Shown in pieces: positions 7,641-13,214 of a stretch of DNA of 13,214 bases. The translations under genes and the position numbers were made by a program. The DNA comes from Moraxellaceae bacterium (GTDB taxonomy: Bacteria > Pseudomonadota > Gammaproteobacteria > Pseudomonadales > Ketobacteraceae), in the NCBI GenBank assembly GCA_002402125.1, contig NVVG01000103.1:1-13214 (forward strand), in the 5' to 3' direction. Position 1 is the stretch's first letter, and the number at the start of each line of letters is the position of its first letter. The notes beneath the pieces were generated by a model. That model ran no database searches and had not been told where the DNA came from. It saw only the letters and a program-made list of their open reading frames with translations.

Positions 7641-8591
7641 TTGAATTCTGAATCAGCCTTGAGTAACGCCACCATTATCTTTAACCCCTTAGCCGGGCGT
7701 GGCAAAACACCCAGCATTGCCAATAAAGCCAAAAGCTTTTTAACGCAACAAGGCTGGGCAACGGTGAATGTGATTCAAAGTGAATACGCTGGCCACATTG
7801 AAAACGTTTTAGCCGATGAATGGGGCAAACAATCACAGCTTATTGTGCTCATTGGTGGCGACGGCACACTAAGAGAGTTAGTTTCCGGCCTCCGCACGGC
7901 CAATCTCCACACCGAAATAGCCTTTATCCCTACGGGTAATGCCAACGTTGTCGCCCGAGAACTAGGCATCCCACTAAAACCCCAACATGCGATAGAATTG
8001 CTGGGCACCAGAGATACTAAAGAAGTTGACCTATGTGTCTTAAAACAAGACCAACAACCAGACCAAATATTTTTGGCGATGTTAGAAGTGGGTTTTGGGG
8101 CAAAAACCGTGAGTATTTGCACCCGCCTTCGCAACGGGCCACTGAAAACGGCTTACAAACTTTGGGGCGACTTTGTTTATGGTATTGCCGCAGTTATGGC
8201 GCTAAAAGGGCTCAGTGAAAAAACCTTTAACATCACACTGGATAACAATGCTCAGTCTAGCATTTCAACCCACTGCGTCGTTGCCAACATGCGGAACTAT
8301 GCCAAAGGTTGGTCTCTAACACCGGATGCAGTATGTGATGATGGACGAATCGCTACCGCCATAAGCAAACAAACCGGGACCGTAGCGATCTTCAGAACAT
8401 TTTTCGCAGCATCGTTAACAAAGAAACTCGACCCAACCTACATGGATTACAAAAAAGCTAACCATGTAGAAATTTCTAACGCAGATGGTCTATTTGTCCA
8501 AATAGATGGTGACCCTATTACATTATCTGGCAAAGCACAGATAACCGTTGAAAAAGGCGCCTTCGCTATTCGAGTAAAAGCAACAACATAG
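7641..8591 (+). CDS. Diacylglycerol/lipid kinase family protein
   Basis: A 316-residue protein with the DAGK catalytic fold: ATIIFNPLAGRG (10-21), the nucleotide-binding GGDGT (72-76) followed by LRELVSGL, and IPTGNANVVARELG (96-109). It probably phosphorylates a lipid (diacylglycerol, sphingoid or related) with ATP at the membrane face; the natural substrate cannot be read from sequence. The C-terminal half shows the usual beta-rich lobe (VEISNADGLFVQIDGDPI). In-frame TAG at 7626 leaves TTG 7641 or TTG 7659 as starts; TTG 7641 has a weak CAGG eight bases upstream. The gene is monocistronic and converges with the regulator genes, with 14 bases between the stops. Confidence 0.9.
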   Translation: MNSESALSNATIIFNPLAGRGKTPSIANKAKSFLTQQGWATVNVIQSEYAGHIENVLADEWGKQSQLIVLIGGDGTLRELVSGLRTANLHTEIAFIPTGNANVVARELGIPLKPQHAIELLGTRDTKEVDLCVLKQDQQPDQIFLAMLEVGFGAKTVSICTRLRNGPLKTAYKLWGDFVYGIAAVMALKGLSEKTFNITLDNNAQSSISTHCVVANMRNYAKGWSLTPDAVCDDGRIATAISKQTGTVAIFRTFFAASLTKKLDPTYMDYKKANHVEISNADGLFVQIDGDPITLSGKAQITVEKGAFAIRVKATT

Positions 8592-8605
8592 AAGACCCAA
8601 CGGGT

Positions 8606-9802
8606 TTAGTCCTGCAAATAGCCAATATTTTTCCAGGCTTGACGCTTCCGATAGATAGTAGAAGGACTCACCTCCAAATATTTTGCCGCCTTAGGAATGC
8701 TGTCACCACAGATTCTGATTGCCTCCTCAATCGCCTCCATCTCTACCGCCCACAACGCCTTGATTTTGTGCTCCTCACCCATGGCTTGATTTTTTTCAAC
8801 GATTAACTTCTGAATAATCTCAAGCGCGGCGGGGGGGATATAGGTTTCAGATGGCACCCGACTCAAAACTTGATCTACAGTTGGATTCGAAGCATGAGCA
8901 GCAATTAGATTAGATGCTTGACTCGATGTTTGGCTCGATGATTGACTCGATGTTTGAGCATGCAAATCATTCGCCGTAGAAGCTGCGGCCGCGGCAATTG
9001 CCTTCTCCTGTTCCAAGTCAAAACGGGTAATGGCAAACTCATCATCAGCATCATCGACAAAGGTAGGCGTCTGCATAGTACCATTTAACGGCGGCGGTAA
9101 CATTTCGGGCAATACCTGTTCGCCTTCGTTCAACACCACGACATTTCTAATCACATTTTGTAATTGCCGAATATTGCCCGGCCAATTATAGTTGGACAAA
9201 ATTGCCTCGGTTTTCAACGAGAAATCAACGAAGCTTTTCTCTTCCTCTTCTGCAAAACATTTCAAGAAATTCCGCGCGATATCCAGCGCATCACTGCCCC
9301 TATCGCGCAACGGGGGTAGCTCGATGGGTATTACATGCAAACGGTAATACAGATCCTCTCTGAATTCGCCTCGCGCCACCTGAGCCAGCGGATCCCTATT
9401 GGTGGCACAAACAAATCGCACATCAACAGACTCCAGCTTACTACCACCCACTTTTTTAAAGGTACCTGTTTGGACAAAACGCAACAACTTACTTTGCAGG
9501 TCAATATCCATCTCACCCAATTCGTCCAAAAACAAGGTACCACCGCTGGCGAGTGATGCAGCCCCCTCTCTTGCGGCATGGGCACCGGTAAAAGCTCCCT
9601 TAACATGGCCAAAGATCTCGCTTTCCATTAAATCTCGCGGTATCGCAGCACAGTTGATCGCAACAAATTCATTATCACGACGCTGGCTCTTCTCATGAAT
9701 CGCTAGCGCACACACTTCCTTGCCGGTACCACTTTCCCCAGTAATAAACACCGTTGCTTTACTTTCTGCCGCCGCGCCGATGACACGATACACCTGCTGC
9801 AT
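8606..9802 (-). CDS. LuxO/NtrC-like sigma-54 activator: AAA+ and Fis-type HTH part of a split regulator
   Basis: 398 residues from ATG 9802. It carries Walker A GESGTGKE (22-29), the sigma-54 loop GAFTGA (69-74), Walker B TLFLDE (89-94), ATNRD (133-137), WPGNIRQL (207-214) and a C-terminal Fis-type helix-turn-helix (about 355-390, with [12 protein letters not shown] as in LuxO). It should use ATP hydrolysis to open sigma-54 promoters. A Ser/Gln/Ala-rich insert (about 250-345) separates the AAA+ from the HTH. Upstream of ATG 9802 the frame stays open to 9853 and encodes [11 protein letters not shown], which belongs to the conserved start of the AAA+ region but has no ATG/GTG/TTG; a TAG lies at 9856-9854. 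So this looks like the second half of one gene with the receiver ORF at 9838-10269, separated by a one-base frame change. Independent start at 9802 would drop conserved residues. Confidence 0.85.
   Translation of the reverse strand: MQQVYRVIGAAAESKATVFITGESGTGKEVCALAIHEKSQRRDNEFVAINCAAIPRDLMESEIFGHVKGAFTGAHAAREGAASLASGGTLFLDELGEMDIDLQSKLLRFVQTGTFKKVGGSKLESVDVRFVCATNRDPLAQVARGEFREDLYYRLHVIPIELPPLRDRGSDALDIARNFLKCFAEEEEKSFVDFSLKTEAILSNYNWPGNIRQLQNVIRNVVVLNEGEQVLPEMLPPPLNGTMQTPTFVDDADDEFAITRFDLEQEKAIAAAAASTANDLHAQTSSQSSSQTSSQASNLIAAHASNPTVDQVLSRVPSETYIPPAALEIIQKLIVEKNQAMGEEHKIKALWAVEMEAIEEAIRICGDSIPKAAKYLEVSPSTIYRKRQAWKNIGYLQD
8918..8953. repeat. Three 12-bp tandem repeats coding [12 protein letters not shown]
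   Basis: Units at 8918-8929, 8930-8941 and 8942-8953 differ by one or two bases. Being a multiple of three, changes in copy number would alter linker length between the AAA+ and DNA-binding domains without changing frame. Confidence 0.7.
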
Positions 9803-9837
9803 CTTTTCCGAGGTACCAATGAAGCCATAATAATGAT

Positions 9838-10269
9838 TTACCTCTTCACCCCCCTACGATCGTCGGCAGCGGCTCGACCACCTTCATTGAGATTCCATTG
9901 ATAACGATCCATGGCGTTTTTTAGGGTTATACACAATCTATCTTTGGTAAATGGTTTTTCTAAATAATCCAGTGCGCCATCATTCATCGCATCCACAGCA
10001 GAAACCGCAGAACCCTGCGCGGTCATTACCACAAAAACACAACCTAAGCCTTTCTCCTGAGAATGAAGAATAACCTCATTGCCCTTCATGTCATCCAACT
10101 CAAGTTCCAACAGGACAACATGAGGCCTTTCGGTATCGATGAATTTGATGGCCTCTGTGCCACTTCTTACGATGATTACCTGATAGTCATCCTCAGACAA
10201 ATAAGCCTGATAACACCGGCCTAACGTCAGACTTTTCTCTACTATTAAGAGCTTTTTAGCATCACTCAT
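9838..10269 (-). CDS. Pseudo-receiver part of the split LuxO-like regulator
   Basis: 143 residues with a CheY-like receiver fold (about 5-120). Conserved Thr83 (VMTAQGS) and Lys105 (LEKPF) are present. The acidic pair is Glu11-Lys12 instead of Asp-Asp, and the phospho-acceptor position is Glu55 ([13 protein letters not shown], where families have LLDLxLPDMxG). In LuxO (D47E) and NtrC (D54E), Asp-to-Glu here gives a constitutively active protein, so this domain may be locked on. The ORF ends in DDRRGVKR just after the G6 run at 9849-9854; with one extra G it would read on into the AAA+ frame, giving one protein of about 554 residues. ATG 10267-10269 has only a weak AGAG upstream. It follows the hybrid kinase by 113 bases. 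Confidence 0.85.
   Translation of the reverse strand: MSDAKKLLIVEKSLTLGRCYQAYLSEDDYQVIIVRSGTEAIKFIDTERPHVVLLELELDDMKGNEVILHSQEKGLGCVFVVMTAQGSAVSAVDAMNDGALDYLEKPFTKDRLCITLKNAMDRYQWNLNEGGRAAADDRRGVKR
9849..9854 (-). other. G6 homopolymer at the frame junction of the split regulator
   Basis: On the coding strand the receiver reads CGT AGG GGG GTG AAG AGG TAA. The AAA+ frame reads GGG GGT GAA GAG GTA AAT. The two join by a -1 shift, or by a seventh G, within this run. Typical of phase-variable tracts, transcriptional slippage, or homopolymer sequencing error. Confidence 0.75.
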
Positions 10270-10382
10270 AACAACGTCACTCTACTATAGGAATATAAGT
10301 GTAGGTATAAAGGTGTAGACATAGGTACTGATGACCAATACAGGGTTGAGAAAATAGAGGCTGAGCAACACATTGCCAAATA
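10270..10382 (-). other. Gap between the hybrid kinase and receiver ORFs
   Basis: 113 bases with a near-repeat GTGTAGGTAT / GTGTAGACAT (plus strand, about 10300-10325) and an AT-rich TATAGT box (minus strand) that lacks a matching -35. A separate promoter for the regulator is possible but weak. Confidence 0.3.
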
Positions 10383-12854
10383 TCAGATTGAATTAAAAGC
10401 ATGAAATTCCTCTCTACTTCTGCGAAACACATCATCAAGTTCTATCAACAAACCCTGACAACCTTCTCCCCGTTGATGACTAGCAGATTCCGCCATCAAA
10501 TTCAGCACATTAAGCAGCCCACTGGCACCCAATGTTTTACAACTCATGATTAATGCATTGGCGTGACTACGAATTTTTGCCGGGTCCCTGCTCTCTACCG
10601 CTTGCCGGATAGAAACAATGGCGTCGGCGGTTTCTTCTATAAACAAGCCAATCATTTCTTTGGCAATATCAACACTGGTATCGTTGGCCAGCTGTTTAAG
10701 TACCTGTGTTGTAACCAAATCTGGTTGCTTTAGATTAACTCTATCGGTGCGCCGACTGTCATTGCGGCCAGATGACGCGGATGATGAGCGGCGATCGAGA
10801 GCCCCCGTTGTCACCTCATTGCCTCCTAACCAATAGGCAACGGTCGCCACCATAATCTGTGGTTCAATGGGTTTCGTCATATAATCATCCATGCCGGTAT
10901 GAACACACCGACGCCACACTTCATCACTGATGTTATTGGTGATACCAATAATCGGTATATGCGTTTTATACTGCTCCAACGCCCGTACGCGAGCGGTCGC
11001 CTCAATGCCATCCATTTCCGGCATCCAAATATCCATCAGAATAAGATCGTAGTGCTTTTGTTCTACCGCATGCACCACCTCCGCGCCGGTGCTCACACAA
11101 TCAACCCGGTAACCCACTTTGTTCAATATCGCAGACACCACCATCTGTGTCACCTTGCCATCATCCGCAATCAAAATGCGGCCGTCATACTTCTTGTCGG
11201 TTAAGTCCTCCACCGGCGCAACAATTTCACTTTCGGCGGCAAAGGGTTCGGGAAATTTTAATAGCCTAGCCAATTTATTCGCCAGGACAGCGGGTCGCAC
11301 CGGTTGTCTAACATGGGTATGTCGAACCCGGGCAAATTGATGGGCCGCGATGGGTTCGAAGTTACCGGGGGTGATAACAACAAAATCACATTTTTCAATA
11401 TTGTTGTTAGAATTAAGGTATTCATTGACCGATCGCATTAACGCCGCATGACTGACATCGGTTCTATGTACATTTAATAGTATTAACGACGGATCCAGTT
11501 GTTTAATCTCATCGCCGGTTAAAAACGATACCGCAGCTTTCTCGCTACTAAACACCTGTAAATTTGCACCCCAAGACATTAGCTGCCTTTCTAGCTGATT
11601 GCGGGCATCTTCAATCACATCAATATAAACAATCGACTGACCTTGCAAGAATTCCTTATTCTCGCTGGGTTTGTTATCTATTCCGCTGATTTCTTGATCT
11701 TCGGCGGCAACATCCAAGGAAAACCAAAACAGTGCGCCGACACCAGGCAGGCTACTAAAACCAACGATGCCTCCCATCATCTGCACCAGCTTTCTAGCCA
11801 ACATGTAATTCAACACCACACCAGAATAGCGCCTGGAGATGGACATCTTATCCATCAATTTATCTGAAATTAATTGCTGGTAAGCTTCCTCGTCTACCCC
11901 CTCGCCTGTATCGAGAATTTCAAAACGCACACGGCCATCTCGAGTGCGGTTAACTTCTAATTTAACCGAACCTTGTTCCGTCAGACTCAAGGCAATTCTC
12001 AAGGATTTAAGAATGATGTTGCGCATTCTCGCTTCATCCGCCACGATATATTCATCGATATCGGCAGCAACAAAACTACTGAATTCAACCCCCTTTGCCT
12101 CCGCCTCGGGCCCAATCAGCTCAACCACATCACCAATAATCGCCATGATATTACAGGGGTGTTTGTTGCTTTTTAAATTACCGGTATTGACTTTGAATAG
12201 GTCGCTGGCATCGCGTAAAGTACCCGCCAGGCGTTCGCCCGAGGTAAGCATCGTGGCCAATAGATCCTTCTGCTCATTGGAGGGCGACATTAGCCCCATG
12301 GCTTTAATGGTCGACACCATATCATTTAGCGGAGATCGCCACTCACGCTCGATGATTTGCATTAAACCCTCACAATCATTCAGATCGGGAGCAAGCCCCC
12401 CTAGATCCAAATTGGAAAGAAACTGCGGTTTACCTTCACCATGAAAAACCCGCTGAATGACCGTGATATATTCATCTTTGTTTTTAAAGCGAATAAAGCT
12501 GGTTTTGACATCAACCGGAATCCGGCCCCCACCCTTCTTCACAAATACCGCGCCCTTCACCTCCACTTGGCTCATATTGAACGCATCAATGGCACCAAGA
12601 TCCTGATCGGTATCGCGTTTTTGGCTAGGTTGAATATCCGCCATATTCAGCTTGGATAATTCTGCTTCGGTGTAACCTAACAGTGTCTGCACCGTAGAGT
12701 TAGAGTCAACAATATCGCCGTTAAGGTCATGCAACAGCATCGATGCCGGAGAAACCGCACACAGCGAACTTAACTGCGCTTCTTGTGCTTTTAGACGATC
12801 TGACTTTGCTGCCACCGCATTAGTGTTGGCTGTAATGTTATCTTGTTGGGTCAT
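10383..12854 (-). CDS. Degenerate hybrid histidine-kinase-like protein (PAS-HisKA-HATPase-REC-REC-Hpt)
   Basis: 823 residues, no membrane helix, so cytoplasmic. Order: PAS (about 25-137); HisKA-like (about 160-225); HATPase-like (about 235-382); REC1 (about 405-533); REC2 (about 558-676); Hpt-like (about 712-823). The H-box reads REWRSPLN with Arg170 for His. The N-box is ILKSLRIALSLT with Ile287 for Asn. G1 is kept (DTGEG, 315-319) but G2 reads SGVVLNYM and lacks its glycines. REC1 has Asn461 for the phospho-Asp. REC2 is canonical: Asp564-Asp565, Asp608 (LILMDIWMPEMDG), Thr639, Lys661. The Hpt reads ANALIMSCKTLGA with Asn766 for His. So it is probably kinase-dead and relay-dead, with REC2 the only site able to accept phosphate. 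It lies directly before the LuxO-like regulator and likely partners it. No clear Shine-Dalgarno precedes ATG 12854. Confidence 0.88.
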   Translation of the reverse strand: MTQQDNITANTNAVAAKSDRLKAQEAQLSSLCAVSPASMLLHDLNGDIVDSNSTVQTLLGYTEAELSKLNMADIQPSQKRDTDQDLGAIDAFNMSQVEVKGAVFVKKGGGRIPVDVKTSFIRFKNKDEYITVIQRVFHGEGKPQFLSNLDLGGLAPDLNDCEGLMQIIEREWRSPLNDMVSTIKAMGLMSPSNEQKDLLATMLTSGERLAGTLRDASDLFKVNTGNLKSNKHPCNIMAIIGDVVELIGPEAEAKGVEFSSFVAADIDEYIVADEARMRNIILKSLRIALSLTEQGSVKLEVNRTRDGRVRFEILDTGEGVDEEAYQQLISDKLMDKMSISRRYSGVVLNYMLARKLVQMMGGIVGFSSLPGVGALFWFSLDVAAEDQEISGIDNKPSENKEFLQGQSIVYIDVIEDARNQLERQLMSWGANLQVFSSEKAAVSFLTGDEIKQLDPSLILLNVHRTDVSHAALMRSVNEYLNSNNNIEKCDFVVITPGNFEPIAAHQFARVRHTHVRQPVRPAVLANKLARLLKFPEPFAAESEIVAPVEDLTDKKYDGRILIADDGKVTQMVVSAILNKVGYRVDCVSTGAEVVHAVEQKHYDLILMDIWMPEMDGIEATARVRALEQYKTHIPIIGITNNISDEVWRRCVHTGMDDYMTKPIEPQIMVATVAYWLGGNEVTTGALDRRSSSASSGRNDSRRTDRVNLKQPDLVTTQVLKQLANDTSVDIAKEMIGLFIEETADAIVSIRQAVESRDPAKIRSHANALIMSCKTLGASGLLNVLNLMAESASHQRGEGCQGLLIELDDVFRRSREEFHAFNSI

Positions 12855-13083
12855 GATATAGCTGGCTGAATCCCTAATTAGCGTGTCACTGTATTAATAC
12901 TGATGGGTTGCTGCGTATTCGCCGCTACAGAACCCCAAAAAACCCGTTAGAGTGACCGTTATTTGAAAAATCTTTGCATATTGCTAAGCTTAGTCGGTAC
13001 CGGGAGTTTATTGATCCTATTACCAAGACCTTTCCGTTATATCTACCGCCAATTTAATAACCTTCTCGACAAATTCAATCGTG

Positions 13084-13119
13084 AGAATTCGCCCTCAAAC
13101 CATCAGAATTCGCCCTCAA
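13084..13119. repeat. 15-bp direct repeat, 21-bp period
   Basis: AGAATTCGCCCTCAA occurs at 13084-13098 and again at 13105-13119, with a 6-base spacer. The purpose is unknown; the second copy supplies the left arm of the adjacent terminator-like hairpin. Confidence 0.7.
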
Positions 13120-13142
13120 CCCTACCTTTTTGGGCGTTTTTT
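13111..13142 (+). terminator. Possible Rho-independent terminator
   Basis: CGCCC (13111-13115) pairs with GGGCG (13132-13136) across a 16-base loop and is followed by six T (13137-13142). The stem is short and the loop long, so this is tentative; what transcript it would end is unclear. Confidence 0.35.
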
Positions 13143-13214
13143 CTTAAAAACTGTCCGCGCTTCCTCTAAACGCAGAGGAAATGATCAAAAGATAATCGTT
13201 AAGCACCTTAACTA

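Larger units (their letters stand above)
12855..13214. other. Intergenic region upstream of the hybrid kinase gene
   Basis: 360 bases without a convincing gene. It has the palindrome GTATTAATAC (12891-12900), a possible rightward promoter (TTGAAA 12963, TAAGCT 16 bases on), a 15-bp direct repeat, a terminator-like hairpin and a 7-bp hairpin (TTCCTCT/AGAGGAA, 13161-13180). A 68-codon frame from TTG 12963 has a hydrophobic N-terminus but runs through the hairpin and has no good Shine-Dalgarno, so it is not called. Confidence 0.5.

Noticed and set aside
7547..7732. 61-codon minus-strand frame over the leader and start of the lipid kinase gene
   Set aside because: It overlaps the hairpin leader and the DAGK coding sequence and resembles no protein.
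8592..8608. ACCC-AAC-GGGT hairpin between the convergent stops
   Set aside because: Only four base pairs and no T-run of useful length; not called as a terminator.
9826..9828. ATG after an AGAGG motif at the split-regulator junction as a start for the AAA+ part
   Set aside because: It is in the receiver frame, not the AAA+ frame, and cannot initiate that protein.
13084..13119. GAATTCGCCCT similarity to a common cloning-vector junction
   Set aside because: The match is short, differs at its end from the vector sequence, and occurs twice with natural-looking flanks, so contamination is not supported.
12963..13169. 68-codon frame from TTG with a hydrophobic N-terminus
   Set aside because: No good Shine-Dalgarno, runs through a terminator-like hairpin, and the C-terminal half has no protein-like pattern; could be revisited with homologues.
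1437..13214. CRISPR array, tRNA, rRNA or transposase
   Set aside because: No regularly spaced repeats with unique spacers, no cloverleaf and no transposase motif were seen; the REP palindromes are too few and too dispersed for CRISPR.

Overview
The window looks like chromosomal DNA of a gammaproteobacterium, probably a marine Cellvibrionales-like organism. The basis is the housekeeping set (HrpB, Ung, a DUF3820-type protein, a 3-hydroxyisobutyryl-CoA-hydrolase-like protein), a LuxO-like regulator, and REP palindromes of a type common in gammaproteobacteria. GC content looks moderate. The taxon is an inference; no rRNA or tRNA was seen.

Layout: (1) 1-1436, plus strand: the C-terminal part of a modular surface or secreted protein made of fibronectin-III-like units joined by Pro/Glu-rich linkers; its start lies outside the window. 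(2) 1518-7124, minus strand: a tight five-gene cluster read from right to left: an unrecognised acidic helical protein, a DUF3820-like protein, uracil-DNA glycosylase (ung), an enoyl-CoA hydratase/HIBYL-CoA hydrolase family enzyme, and the ATP-dependent helicase hrpB. Gaps or overlaps are -17 to +43 nt, so one operon is likely. A lone REP palindrome sits between the convergent ends of (1) and (2). (3) 7125-7640: a 516-bp divergent intergenic region with an inverted REP pair (REPIN-like), a consensus -10 box and a strongly structured leader. (4) 7641-8591, plus strand: a diacylglycerol/lipid-kinase-like gene with a TTG start. (5) 8606-12854, minus strand: a signalling module of a large soluble hybrid histidine-kinase-like protein (PAS, HisKA/HATPase, REC1, REC2, Hpt) followed by a LuxO/NtrC-like sigma-54 activator, which is split into a receiver ORF and an AAA+/Fis-HTH ORF. 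(6) 12855-13214: an intergenic stretch with palindromes, a 15-bp direct repeat and a possible terminator.

The signalling module is the most interesting part. The kinase-like protein lacks the phospho-accepting His (Arg170), the N-box Asn (Ile287) and the G2 glycine box. REC1 lacks its phospho-Asp (Asn461) and the Hpt lacks its His (Asn766); only REC2 keeps a full set of receiver residues. The partner regulator has Glu55 where the phospho-Asp should be, a substitution that makes LuxO and NtrC constitutively active. It is also broken by a one-base frame change exactly at a run of six G. Together this suggests a two-component-derived system that no longer works by the usual His-Asp relay, and whose output protein may be switched on or off by slippage at the G6 tract. 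A sequencing error in the homopolymer would explain the split but not the residue losses.
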